Shown: positions 16,928 through 24,486, counted from the first letter of the stretch. The stretch is 34,184 bases of DNA from Geotalea toluenoxydans JCM 15764 (GCF_001311985.1 NZ_BBCJ01000038.1:1-34184), one strand, 5' to 3'. Notes: generated by a model not told the origin, from the letters alone. Numbers and translations: made by a program.

Positions 16928-18598
16928 ATGGTAAATGTTCGTTTTCTTCCAGCCGATCGCTCCATCACCGTTGAAAAAGGGACCACCATCCTGGAAGCGG
17001 CGCGGCTGGCCGGTGTCCTTATCGAATCCCCATGTAACGGGGCCGTGGTCTGCGGCAAATGTACAGTTTATCTGGATCCGGACTCATTGCCGCACATCGT
17101 CCGGCGCGGGGGCCATCACCTTTCCCGGCGACAGGAGCGGGCCGGGCAGGTTCTCTCTTGCGAGGCGGAGGTGATCGGGGATATTGCTGTGGTCGTTCCG
17201 GAACTGGCGGAGAAGGATCTGAAAATAACCAGCCATGGCCGTGCCGTGGCCGTAGCCCTGGCGCCGTATGTCATCAAGGAATATTTGGCGGATAGGGACG
17301 TAACGCTGGTTTATCATGGGGGAGATGTTGCCGCCCAGGAAGAGGGGGATACCGTCGCCGAAAGTTTTGGCGTGGTGGTAGATATCGGCACAACTACCCT
17401 GGTGGTTGCTTTGGTTAACCTGAATACCGGGGTGGAGGTGGCCAGTGCCTCGGCCTTGAATCCCCAGAGCCGTCATGCCCAGGATGTGCTTTCCCGAATC
17501 AGGATCGCCAGTGCCGAAACGGGTCTCCAGGAGATGCGGTCAGGGGTGATTGGCGAGATCAATCGGCTGATCATTGAGGTTACAGGCAAGGCCATGGTGC
17601 GCGGGGAACGGCTCTACGAGGTTGTCTTCAGCGGCAATACCTGCATGCTCCATCTTGCCGCGGGGATCAACCCCCATTCCCTCGGTCAGTATCCATATAC
17701 CCCTGAATTAACCGGCGGCCACTGGCTTTCAGCCGCTGAAGTCGGGCTTGCCATTGCCGAGAGCGGTCTTGTTTACCTGCCCCCTATCATTTCAGCCTAC
17801 GTGGGAGCCGACATCACCGCCGGTCTGCAGGCGGTGATGCTTCACGAGGAGCAGGGGACGGTTCTGTTTGTCGACATCGGTACCAACGGCGAGATGGCCA
17901 TTGTCCATAACGGCAAGCTCTGGGCCACTTCTACCGCCGCGGGGCCGGCCTTTGAGGGAATGAACATCACCTTCGGCATGAGGGCGGGTGAGGGAGCCAT
18001 CGAACGCTTTGTCATCCTCAAAGACGGCAATATCAGACTCAAGACTATCGGCAATGCTCCGGCTGTGGGCATCTGCGGCAGCGGTCTCATGGATATCGTC
18101 GCCGAACTGGTGGCCCACGGCATCATCACCAAAAATGGCAAGTTTGTTTCGCCTGATGAGCCCAATCTGCTTTCCCCACTTGCAGCGCGACTAATGAAAG
18201 TCGATGGCAAGCCGGTCTTCAGCCTGACCGACAAGGTTTACCTGTCCCAGAAGGACATTCGCCAGGTGCAGCTGGCCAAAGGAGCGATCCGGGCGGGGGT
18301 GGAGTTCCTGCTGCGCCATACGGGGGTAACGGCTGCTGTTCTGGACAAGGTCCTCATTGCAGGTTCCTTCGGTTTCCATCTTACCGCCGAAAGCCTTGTC
18401 ACCATTGGGCTTTTACCTCCCGAAACAGCAGGTCGCATCGAGTTCGTAGGCAACACCGCCAAAAGCGGCGGCGAAGCCTTTCTTCTTAATCGTGACAGTC
18501 GCATGGAGATGCAGCAACTGGTAGCAGCGGTTCATGTGGTGGAACTTGCCAACTGTCCCGATTTCGACCGCATTTTCATAAATTGCCTCTCCTTTTGA
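16928..18598 (+). CDS. Corrinoid protein reductive activator (RACE: 2Fe-2S plus ASKHA domain)
   Basis: ATP-dependent reductive activator that restores Co(II) corrinoid to the active Co(I) form. The N-terminal 2Fe-2S ferredoxin domain has Cys36, Cys42, Cys45 and Cys78. The C-terminal ASKHA ATPase fold has FGVVVDIGTTTLVVALVN (about 148-165), VLFVDIGTNGEMAI, ATSTAAGPAFEGMNI and VGICGSGLMDIVAEL. It is intact at 556 residues, slightly shorter than many DUF4445 family members. It starts one base after the methyltransferase stop, so it belongs to the same unit. Being an ATP-driven low-potential electron source, it could in principle also serve the nitrogenase-like enzyme, which lacks a NifH here; that is speculation. 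Confidence 0.93.
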   Translation: MVNVRFLPADRSITVEKGTTILEAARLAGVLIESPCNGAVVCGKCTVYLDPDSLPHIVRRGGHHLSRRQERAGQVLSCEAEVIGDIAVVVPELAEKDLKITSHGRAVAVALAPYVIKEYLADRDVTLVYHGGDVAAQEEGDTVAESFGVVVDIGTTTLVVALVNLNTGVEVASASALNPQSRHAQDVLSRIRIASAETGLQEMRSGVIGEINRLIIEVTGKAMVRGERLYEVVFSGNTCMLHLAAGINPHSLGQYPYTPELTGGHWLSAAEVGLAIAESGLVYLPPIISAYVGADITAGLQAVMLHEEQGTVLFVDIGTNGEMAIVHNGKLWATSTAAGPAFEGMNITFGMRAGEGAIERFVILKDGNIRLKTIGNAPAVGICGSGLMDIVAELVAHGIITKNGKFVSPDEPNLLSPLAARLMKVDGKPVFSLTDKVYLSQKDIRQVQLAKGAIRAGVEFLLRHTGVTAAVLDKVLIAGSFGFHLTAESLVTIGLLPPETAGRIEFVGNTAKSGGEAFLLNRDSRMEMQQLVAAVHVVELANCPDFDRIFINCLSF

Positions 18599-18870
18599 GA
18601 AGGGAGTGCCTGATTCTGAGCCCTCACTGCTGCAGGAAAAAGCCAGGTCCAGTTTGCCCGACATGTATCCAAAAGTATTGCAACCATGGGAAACATGGTG
18701 TATATAGGAACAACTTGGATAACGTCTAACATGTTGGATTGACAGCATGTTATTTGGTTTTGTTAAGGTGGTTGAGGACGAGAGATCAGGTTATTACCCG
18801 GGAGTCGACGTGCAAATCCTTCTCTCCACAACTGAATTCAAGGGCTTGGACTTATGTCCGAGTCCTTTTT
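18599..18870 (+). ncRNA. Candidate small RNA or leader region ending in a terminator
   Basis: No gene is seen in this stretch. TTGACA occurs at 18739-18744, but the matching -10 is poor. Downstream, GAGAGA (about 18780) can pair with TCTCTC (about 18823). The region ends in the strong terminator at 18842-18870. Inverted CCATG/CATGG and repeated CATGTT words occur near 18690-18755. A transcript of about 100 nt is possible, but no known RNA family is recognised. Confidence 0.3.
18842..18870 (+). terminator. Intrinsic terminator
   Basis: GGGCTTGGAC (18842-18851) pairs with GTCCGAGTCC (18856-18865) across a TTAT loop, with two G-U pairs, and is followed by five T residues. It is about 245 nt after the RACE stop, so it may end the long operon or a small RNA. 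Confidence 0.75.
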
Positions 18871-18879
18871 GTCGTTTAT

Positions 18880-19038
18880 CAGGCTGTTGAAAAACTATTG
18901 CGGACCCGCGGGGCCTGAAGGGCCGGTCTGCTGTGTTGCCGCTCACTCGGAAACTCAACGTACATCACGGTACGTTTCGCTCCCTCCTTCACTTGAGCCT
19001 TGCATCCCGACCTCCTCATCACGTTTTTCAACAACCTG
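18880..19038. repeat. MITE-like element with 15-bp terminal inverted repeats
   Basis: AGGCTGTTGAAAAAC (18881-18895) is mirrored by GTTTTTCAACAACCT (19023-19037), 14 of 15 matching. Inside lies a hairpin, AACGTAC and GTACGTT, around 18957-18976. The element is about 159 bp, carries no transposase and fits a non-autonomous mobile repeat. Short open frames through it look accidental. Confidence 0.75.
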
Positions 19039-19095
19039 CTATACCCATAAATTAAGATTTTTCTGCTGGTGTAAGGCAGGAAAAGGAGTTGGCAC

Positions 19096-19683
19096 GTGTC
19101 GGAGGGTAGTACATTCTGGCTGGAAAACAAGCAAGCAGTGGGCACAGTAGCGGCCCTGGTCGGTGACCAGAAGCTGGTGGTTTATCGTGACCGGTATTAT
19201 ATCGTTATTAACGGTGCTGCCGTTGTAAAAGCGGGCAAGCCGCTCCGCTATTCACGGTCGTCCCTGCCGTCGTTATGGAAGAAGGCGCTGCGTGGCGATA
19301 CCCCAGCAGTTCAAGTGCCGCCTGTCCCTGAATCGGATATACCTGCAAGGACAGCCGTTTTCAGGAAAGCCCTGGTCCGGAAAGAAAAGGAGCTATCCAT
19401 CATGCCTGAATCAAAACCGTCGGCTTCAGCCCCGGAGCTATCACCGGTACACCCGAAGCAGTCGCCATTAAAGAAATCCACCAGGCAGCCCGGCGTCAAG
19501 GGTGCAGTACAATCGGTAGTCGCCGCCGAGTGTCCCTACTGCAGCCAAAAGCATGAAATCCCGGTGGAGAAGGGGCGTAGCGGTAAACCTTTTTTCCAGT
19601 CCTGCACCAAATGCGCCAGCGATTTCGCGGTCAGATTCGTTCAGGTTACCCTGTTCCAGGCCCAGGTGGCGGGTTTCAAGTGA
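19096..19683 (+). CDS. Conserved-type hypothetical protein with C-terminal zinc ribbon
   Basis: 195-residue protein of unknown function. The N-terminal 60 residues (WLENKQAVGTVAALVGDQKLVVYRDR) look like a small beta domain. A Pro/Ser/Lys-rich linker of about 75 residues follows. The C terminus has CPYCSQKHEIP and, 20 residues on, CTKCASDFAVRF, four cysteines spaced as a zinc ribbon. It starts with GTG at 19096, preceded by AAGGAG at a good distance. It leads a three-gene group with the GreA/B-like and YheU-like genes, all on the same strand with short gaps. A nucleic-acid or protein-binding role is plausible but unproven. Confidence 0.65.
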   Translation: MSEGSTFWLENKQAVGTVAALVGDQKLVVYRDRYYIVINGAAVVKAGKPLRYSRSSLPSLWKKALRGDTPAVQVPPVPESDIPARTAVFRKALVRKEKELSIMPESKPSASAPELSPVHPKQSPLKKSTRQPGVKGAVQSVVAAECPYCSQKHEIPVEKGRSGKPFFQSCTKCASDFAVRFVQVTLFQAQVAGFK

Positions 19684-19696
19684 GAGTAGTAGAGGA

Positions 19697-20176
19697 ATGA
19701 ACAAAGCAGACCTGCTCCAGTGCATTGTCGCCCAGCTCAGCCACGATCTTGAGGTGCTCTTCAATGCTGCCAAGACCGCCCATGAAGCTGCCACCCACAG
19801 CGAAAACCTGCCGGACAACAAATATGACACTCTGGCTCTTGAAGCATCATATGTGGCACAGGGACAGGCAAACCGGGCCAGTGAAATCCGGCAGGCAATG
19901 GAAGTTTACAAGCAGCTGAAACTCGTTCCCATGGATGGTGGTGAAATCCGGATCACTGCACTGGTCAGGCTCGAAGCAGAGGACGGTGCGTCAAAGACCA
20001 TCTTTATCGGACCCCTTGAAGGGGGGCTGAAGATTGCAGTTGGCCGCACCGAGGTGGTGGTTATTACTCCAGGTTCTCCACTGGGAAGTGAGCTTATGGG
20101 TAAAACAATCGGTGACGCCGTTCAGGTGGGCATCGGCCCAAACCGGACCGAATACGAAATCGCCGAGGTTTGCTGA
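19697..20176 (+). CDS. GreA/GreB C-terminal-domain-like protein
   Basis: 159-residue protein. The N-terminal half is helical and probably coiled (LSHDLEVLFNAAKTAHEAATHSE). The C-terminal half resembles the FKBP-like domain of GreA/GreB elongation factors, with TIFIGPLEGGLKI, VVVITPGSPLGSELMGKTIGD and a final YEIAEVC. It lacks the long acidic-tip coiled coil of true GreA, so it probably does not stimulate RNA cleavage, though it may bind RNA polymerase. The real start is ATG 19697 with AGAGGA upstream; a longer open frame upstream overlaps the previous gene. It is coupled to the next gene by a 3-nt gap. Confidence 0.75.
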   Translation: MNKADLLQCIVAQLSHDLEVLFNAAKTAHEAATHSENLPDNKYDTLALEASYVAQGQANRASEIRQAMEVYKQLKLVPMDGGEIRITALVRLEAEDGASKTIFIGPLEGGLKIAVGRTEVVVITPGSPLGSELMGKTIGDAVQVGIGPNRTEYEIAEVC

Positions 20177-20179
20177 GAT

Positions 20180-20446
20180 ATGGAAGAACATGAAGTTATG
20201 ATTGAGTACGACGTGCCGAACGATCAGCAGGAAGATGGGGTGGAAATTCCCATGGATCGGATCGATCCGGAGACCCTGCGCAACCTGATCGGCGAATTCG
20301 TCACCCGGGAATGGGCGGATCTGGGGGATGCCCGCTTTACCCTCGACGATAAGATCAGGCAGGTTCTAAAGCAGCTGCAGGATAAGAAAGCAAAAGTGGT
20401 TTTCGACCTGAAGTCCAACTCCGCAAATATCGTAGTCAGCCGTTAA
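20180..20446 (+). CDS. YheU-like UPF0270 family protein
   Basis: Small protein of 88 residues from the UPF0270 family, whose function is unknown. The core VEIPMDRIDPETLRNLIGEFVTRE matches the family's start around residues 20-43. LDDKIRQVLKQLQDKKAKVVFD follows, then SNSANIVVSR. An acidic N-terminal tail of about 20 residues is longer than in the E. coli protein. It follows the GreA/B-like gene by three bases and is probably cotranscribed with it. Confidence 0.8.
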   Translation: MEEHEVMIEYDVPNDQQEDGVEIPMDRIDPETLRNLIGEFVTREWADLGDARFTLDDKIRQVLKQLQDKKAKVVFDLKSNSANIVVSR

Positions 20447-20499
20447 TCAAAACCCACCATCGGATTCCACTCTTCTACATAAACCAATCCAGAATTATT

Positions 20500-21738
20500 C
20501 TACCTGATATGGGCTGAAGAAGACCGGATGAAACTGGTGACTGCAATCGAGCCTACCACACCGCAGGCGGCTACGGTGGCAGTCATGGGCAAGGAAGTCC
20601 CATTGTGCAGCAGCGCCACCAATGCTCCGGCGCTTGCGCCGATGGTGTACTGTATCGTTCCCAGGAGGGCCGATGCACTGCCTGCAGCCCTGTCGAATGG
20701 GGCCATTGCCAGGGCGGTGATGTTCGGATATAGCAGGCCGGTCATGCACAGGGAGATGAACAGAAGTATGACATGGAGGACGAAACCGCCGGTTCCGGTA
20801 AGGACTGCGGCGGTGAGAATAAGTGCAGCAGCTGCGTTGATTATGAATGCAGTTTTGGTGATGCGCTGGGGGCTGAAGTGACGCAGGAGCCTGCGGTTGA
20901 CCTGCGAGGCGCCGATCAGTCCAAAGGCGTTGGCGCCGAAGAAAAGGCTGAAGTGCTGGGGTGAGAGCCCATGCTGCTCCATGAAGAAAAAGGGAGCGCC
21001 GGAAATATAGGAAAAGTTGGCGCCGGCGACGCACCCGAGGGCAATGGCGTAACGGAGGTAACTGCGGTTGTGGAGGAGATGGCCGTATATTGAAACCATC
21101 TGGGTGAAGTTGCGTTTGATGCGGCGCTCGGGCGGAAGGGAGTCAGGGAGGAACAGTGCCGCAGCGAAGAAAGACGCCAGCCCGAAGAGCCCAAGAAACA
21201 TGAAGATGCCTCTCCAGCCGGTGATAAGCAGGAGCTGTCCTCCCAGCATGGGCGCAAGGATCGGCGCCGCTCCCATGACAAGCATGAGCAGGGAAAACAT
21301 TCTGGCCGCCTCGGCGGTATCGTAAAGATCGCGCACGACGGCACGGGAGATTACCATGCCGGCCCCACCTCCGATTGCCATAATCACCCGCCACACTAAC
21401 AGTGCTTCAGCAGATTGGACGCTGGCGCATCCCACTGCTGAAGCAACGTACAGTGCCAGCCCTATGAGGAGTGGCTTGCGCCTTCCCAATCGATCCGCCA
21501 GTGGCCCATAGAACAGCTGGCCGACTGCGGAGCCGAAGAGAAACGCGGAAATGGTCAACTGAATGGTACCGAGGGGTACGTGCAAATCATGGGCGATGCT
21601 GGGAAAGGCGGGGAGGTACATGTCGATGGACATGGCGCCGAACGCGGTCATTGCCCCCAGAACCAATACCAGGCGTACCAACTGGGGGCGGGGCATTTCG
21701 GCCGGCTGGATGGCTTCGGCCGTTGTACTTACTTCCAT
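20500..21738 (-). CDS. MFS multidrug transporter, Bcr/CflA family
   Basis: Intact 412-residue inner-membrane exporter of the major facilitator superfamily, probably 12 helices. Bcr/CflA hallmarks are MSIDMYLPAFPSIAHDL in helix 1, the loop motif GPLADRLGRRKPLL, and ISRAVVRDLYDTAEAARMFS after helix 4. Proton-driven export of drugs or small metabolites is the family role. The gene points away from the surrounding genes. A perfect palindrome lies 15-31 nt upstream of the start and may be an operator. It converges with the YheU-like gene, leaving 53 nt without an obvious terminator. Confidence 0.92.
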   Translation of the reverse strand: MEVSTTAEAIQPAEMPRPQLVRLVLVLGAMTAFGAMSIDMYLPAFPSIAHDLHVPLGTIQLTISAFLFGSAVGQLFYGPLADRLGRRKPLLIGLALYVASAVGCASVQSAEALLVWRVIMAIGGGAGMVISRAVVRDLYDTAEAARMFSLLMLVMGAAPILAPMLGGQLLLITGWRGIFMFLGLFGLASFFAAALFLPDSLPPERRIKRNFTQMVSIYGHLLHNRSYLRYAIALGCVAGANFSYISGAPFFFMEQHGLSPQHFSLFFGANAFGLIGASQVNRRLLRHFSPQRITKTAFIINAAAALILTAAVLTGTGGFVLHVILLFISLCMTGLLYPNITALAMAPFDRAAGSASALLGTIQYTIGASAGALVALLHNGTSLPMTATVAACGVVGSIAVTSFIRSSSAHIR

Positions 21739-21752
21739 GAAAAGGACATCCT

Positions 21753-21769
21753 TTAGCCATTATGGCTAA
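21753..21769. promoter_or_regulatory. Palindromic operator candidate upstream of the MFS gene
   Basis: TTAGCCAT-T-ATGGCTAA is a perfect 8-bp inverted repeat around one base. It sits 15-31 nt upstream of the minus-strand MFS start, where a TetR- or MarR-type repressor would be expected to bind. No regulator gene is adjacent. Confidence 0.5.
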
Positions 21770-21956
21770 GACTGCTGTGGGCTGTGGGAAAATTGCAGCC
21801 CACCTTACCATGCTGCAAAAGGTTTGACAATGGCTGTTCAGGGTAAAACAGGAGGGATGGTCTGCTGCCCGAAGTAATGCCTTGACCTGCAGAATAAATA
21901 AACATTTTTACGAAAAGTTGTTTGACTTCCAATATTTTAACTCCATCAGAGTCTAG

Positions 21957-21962
21957 TATAAT
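21957..21962 (+). promoter_or_regulatory. Probable -10 element for the small exported protein
   Basis: A perfect TATAAT lies 36 nt before the start at 21999. The -35 is weak (TTTTAA at about 21935-21940); a TTGACT at 21922-21927 is too far away, at a 29-nt spacing. An activator may be needed. Confidence 0.45.
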
Positions 21963-21998
21963 TGTGCTGGACAATAATTTATGCAAAAGGAGGAAGCA

Positions 21999-22442
21999 AT
22001 GAAAAGAACCCGGTTTGTGGGAATTATCGCTGGAATAATTATGATAACTACCTCACTGGCGGTCGCAGCGGGAATGGGGGGTGGAGGATGGGGTATTGGG
22101 GGCGCTTATCAACGCATGTATAATCCTTCAACAGTGGAAACCGTATCAGGGACCATTGAAAGGGTTGACAGAATGAAGCCAATGCGGGGGATGGGTGCCG
22201 GAATCCATCTTCTACTCAAGACGGACAAGGAGACGATTCCTGTTCATCTTGGCCCGGACTGGTACATTAATAAACTTGATGCAAAGCTTGAGAAAGGTGA
22301 GAAGCTTGATGTGACAGGTTCAAAGGTAACCATAGGTGGAAAACCGGTTATCATTGCCTCTGAGTTGAAAAAAGGGGATGAAGTTCTCGTTCTCCGAGAT
22401 GCGGCAGGCGTTCCTGCGTGGTCAGGATGGAGACGGAAGTAA
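21999..22442 (+). CDS. Small exported protein, unknown function
   Basis: 147-residue periplasmic protein. A signal peptide (FVGIIAGIIMITTSLAVAAG) is followed by a Gly/Trp-rich stretch. The rest is a small beta domain: VETVSGTIERVDRMKP, LLLKTDKETIPVHLGP and LDVTGSKVTIGGKPVIIASELKKGDEVLVLRD. The pattern of alternating strands suggests an OB-like fold, as in periplasmic proteins linked to metal or heme handling. ATG 21999 has a perfect AGGAGG. A strong terminator follows at 22479-22512, so it is a single-gene unit. I cannot name a family with confidence. Confidence 0.65.
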   Translation: MKRTRFVGIIAGIIMITTSLAVAAGMGGGGWGIGGAYQRMYNPSTVETVSGTIERVDRMKPMRGMGAGIHLLLKTDKETIPVHLGPDWYINKLDAKLEKGEKLDVTGSKVTIGGKPVIIASELKKGDEVLVLRDAAGVPAWSGWRRK

Positions 22443-22478
22443 ATGCTTTGGCCTCTGCTTCCCGGAATCACATGTTGA

Positions 22479-22512
22479 AAAAGGGCGACCTTTTCGAGCG
22501 GTCGCCCTTTGC
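22479..22512. terminator. Intrinsic terminator between 21999 and the YtkA-like gene
   Basis: AAAGGGCGACC (22480-22490) pairs perfectly with GGTCGCCCTTT (22500-22510), an 11-bp stem. Flanking A and T residues let it serve both strands, but the T-run is short. Confidence 0.75.
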
Positions 22513-22560
22513 ATAAAAGTTCGATGGAGGCATATACAACATGGTCAGTCTAATGGGTGA

Positions 22561-23079
22561 TTATAGAGCTATAATCATCATGGGAACCATCATGAGGAGC
22601 ATCATGCCTCCTCCCCACCAGCGCCATTTCCCGCCGCCAAAATGATGTGAAAAAAAGCCATGCTCCCCATGTTCGGAACTCTTTGCTTCTCCGACCATGG
22701 CATTTATTTCATAACTGAGTACTTCTGCAGATTTTCCAACGTCAGCGATTGTAACCGCTATCTTGTATTCCCCAGGTGTATCGAAGGACCAGGAATCCAG
22801 ATACTCGTCCTCCAGAACATCAACTTCTCGGCTCAGCACCTGCTTGTTAGTACCTTTTTCATAAACCTGAAGGGCCACCTTTCTGTCAGTGACTACTTGT
22901 CCATCTTTCTCAAGCTTCAATGCAAAAGTAACGTTACTACCTGCCGATGGCGAGTCAGGGGCAAGCCTGATGGTCGCTTTCATGTTGTTTTGTGCAAAGC
23001 TTTGTTCCATTGCCAGTGCGGTCACTGGTGTAACTAAAAGGAATACTGCCAACATCAGGTAATGATAAAAATGAGCCAC
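22561..23079 (-). CDS. YtkA-like exported protein with C-terminal membrane anchor
   Basis: 172-residue protein. The signal peptide (LMLAVFLLVTPVTALA) is followed by a beta-sandwich like YtkA: NNMKATIRLAPDSPSAGSNVTFALKL, VALQVYEKGTNKQVL and WSFDTPGEYKIAVTI. A His-rich EHGEHGFFSHHFGGGKWRW patch precedes a final hydrophobic, Met-rich helix. YtkA-domain proteins are often found with copper chaperones and metal efflux systems, which fits this neighbourhood. The GTG start at 23079 has GGAGGTGATT upstream, far better than the ATG 54 nt further out. The Met- and His-rich C terminus suggests copper contact; this is inferred. Confidence 0.7.
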   Translation of the reverse strand: MAHFYHYLMLAVFLLVTPVTALAMEQSFAQNNMKATIRLAPDSPSAGSNVTFALKLEKDGQVVTDRKVALQVYEKGTNKQVLSREVDVLEDEYLDSWSFDTPGEYKIAVTIADVGKSAEVLSYEINAMVGEAKSSEHGEHGFFSHHFGGGKWRWWGGGMMLLMMVPMMIIAL

Positions 23080-23279
23080 TGCAATCACCTCCGATTTTTT
23101 TGTTAATATGGATAACAGCAAAGGGTATACCAATATCCGATCTTTTTGATTTCAGATACTTACATAATGTTGACAATTTATTAATGCAGAAAAATCTACA
23201 CCCCTGGAGGATTTTCTACGATGTCAGATTGATCAGTGTTTTTGCAGCGCTCGGTTCTTGTCTACCGTATGGTTCGAGG

Positions 23280-23396
23280 ATCTTCATGGTGACTGATGTC
23301 GTCCACATCCTCGTTCAGCGGGATCTTGCATGGTACGAAGCATGCGTAAGAATGATCCAGGAAGGGAGGGGGAAGCATTTTGACCCAAAAGTGTAG
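23280..23396 (+). pseudogene. Remnant of an HD-GYP domain protein
   Basis: The translated end of a short open frame reads RDLAWYEACVRMIQEGRGKHFDPKV, which matches the C-terminal part of HD-GYP phosphodiesterase domains (the EGRG-HFDP-V pattern). The catalytic HD and GYP motifs are absent and upstream similarity fades. It is probably what is left after a deletion. Confidence 0.45.
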
Positions 23397-23462
23397 ATGC
23401 ATTTCTGCAAATAGAGCGTAAACAAATAGAGGCGATCCAAATAAGATTTTGCAATGAGTGGA

Positions 23463-23509
23463 GAATATTCAACATACATGGGGGATATTCTTTATCCTGA
23501 GGAATATTT
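23463..23509. promoter_or_regulatory. Three tandem GAATATTC-type enhancer sites
   Basis: GAATATTC (23463-23470), GGATATTC (23483-23490) and GAATATTT (23502-23509) are spaced 20 and 19 bp apart, so they lie on one helix face. They sit about 60-110 nt upstream of a sigma-54 promoter, the usual place for NtrC-type activator sites. The same motif recurs at 31197-31224. Confidence 0.65.
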
Positions 23510-23570
23510 TTTAGGGCTGCTTTTTAAAAAAATCCATATAATTCCGATATGTTACAATAATTAATCAAGC

Positions 23571-23586
23571 TGGCAGATTTTTTGCT
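23571..23586 (+). promoter_or_regulatory. Sigma-54 (-24/-12) promoter
   Basis: TGGCAGATTTTTTGCT matches the TGGCAC-N5-TTGCW consensus, with exactly 10 nt between the invariant GG and GC. It reads toward the HMA-protein genes starting at 23645. Confidence 0.75.
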
Positions 23587-23644
23587 TTTACTTTCCATGA
23601 ACACCAACAGGGAATCCACAGAAGTTATGTCAGGTGAAGCCAAG

Positions 23645-24057
23645 ATGAGAAAACGGATTATAAATATAGCTTTGCTGCTTGCCGTGGTTGCGTTGATGGT
23701 ATTTCTCGCTTTTCACGTCAAGATCAAACGGCCTGTACAGGAAGTTGCCGTGTTAAAGACCATCGGCATGACCTGCGGGAGTTGTGCCGGAAAAATTGAG
23801 AAAGCCTTGATGCGTTTGCCCGGAACGGCTGGAGTGGAGGTGGATGTGGAAGGGGGTGGGTGCTGGTTGGCTATCAATCAACATCTGCAAAGCCTGAAAC
23901 ATTTGCTGCAGCAGTTAACAATGAAGGGTTCAGGAGCTGGCTGATGGAAAAAATGCCCATTGCCGAGTTCAAAAAGGTTGCAGGGCGGGATTTCGGGTCT
24001 AAGGCGGTAAAGTCTTCATCCTGCGGCAATGGTGGATGCGGCAGCAATCGAAACTAA
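23645..24057 (+). CDS. Membrane-anchored HMA (heavy-metal-associated) domain protein, frameshifted
   Basis: Protein of about 137 residues with an N-terminal membrane helix (IINIALLLAVVALMVFLAF) and one HMA domain. The metal site is GMTCGSCAGKIEKAL, the CxxC motif of copper chaperones and MerP. The C terminus is Cys-rich (SSSCGNGGCGSN). One G is missing from a G-run near 23855; restoring it gives VEGGWVLVGYQ and a full domain. ATG 23645 with AGGTGA upstream is preferred over ATG 23598. It is the first gene after the sigma-54 promoter. It probably delivers a soft metal such as copper or mercury at the membrane. Confidence 0.78.
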
Positions 24058-24069
24058 ACGGAGGAACAA

Positions 24070-24486
24070 ATGCACGCAAGGATAAACATCACCCCCCATC
24101 ATCTGGTGGTCACATTGATGACGCTATTGGTTCTGATCTCAGCTACATCCTGGGCTGCGACGCAGGGGGCCGATACGGTAACCGTGCTGAATGCGGAGAA
24201 GCTGTCGTGTGGCAGTTGTGCTGCGAAGATCACCAACGCACTTGAACAAAAAGAAGGAGTCGTTTCGGTTGAAGTAGACATCGCTGCAGCAAAAGTGACC
24301 GTGTGGCATGATTTGAAAAAAATTGCCCCTGGTCACCTGGCTTCAGTGGTTACTGATACCGGGTATCCAAGTAATGTAGTGCGTACTGTCGCAAAGGATG
24401 TGTTTGACGAGGAAACGGGCAAGACGCCCCAGGCACAGAAAAATGCAGGCGGTGGTTGTGCCTGTTGCAATAAGAACAGAAAGTAA
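24070..24486 (+). CDS. Periplasmic HMA domain protein (MerP-like)
   Basis: Intact 138-residue exported protein. A signal peptide (VVTLMTLLVLISATSWA) precedes one HMA domain with VTVLNAEKLSCGSCAAKITNAL, where CGSC is the metal site. A C-terminal Cys cluster, GGGCACC, repeats the layout of the previous gene. GGAGGAAC lies before ATG 24070. Twelve bases separate it from the upstream HMA gene, so the two are cotranscribed. Together they could act as a membrane-bound and a soluble metal carrier; the metal is not set by sequence. Confidence 0.85.
   Translation: MHARINITPHHLVVTLMTLLVLISATSWAATQGADTVTVLNAEKLSCGSCAAKITNALEQKEGVVSVEVDIAAAKVTVWHDLKKIAPGHLASVVTDTGYPSNVVRTVAKDVFDEETGKTPQAQKNAGGGCACCNKNRK

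Larger units (their letters stand above)
23080..23644. other. Long intergenic region with gene remnant and regulatory sites
   Basis: About 565 nt without an intact gene. It holds a decayed HD-GYP-like fragment (23280-23396), three GAATATTC-type sites (23463-23509) and a sigma-54 promoter (23571-23586) for the downstream HMA genes. An AT-rich stretch from 23080 to 23200 probably carries the promoter of the minus-strand YtkA-like gene. Confidence 0.6.

Noticed and set aside
18854..19150. Open frames on both strands through the 18880-19038 repeat
   Set aside because: They run across a MITE-like element and terminator and have no ribosome-binding site or known domain.
21922..21962. TTGACT plus TATAAT as one sigma-70 promoter
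   Set aside because: The spacing is 29 nt, far from 16-18; only the -10 element is kept.
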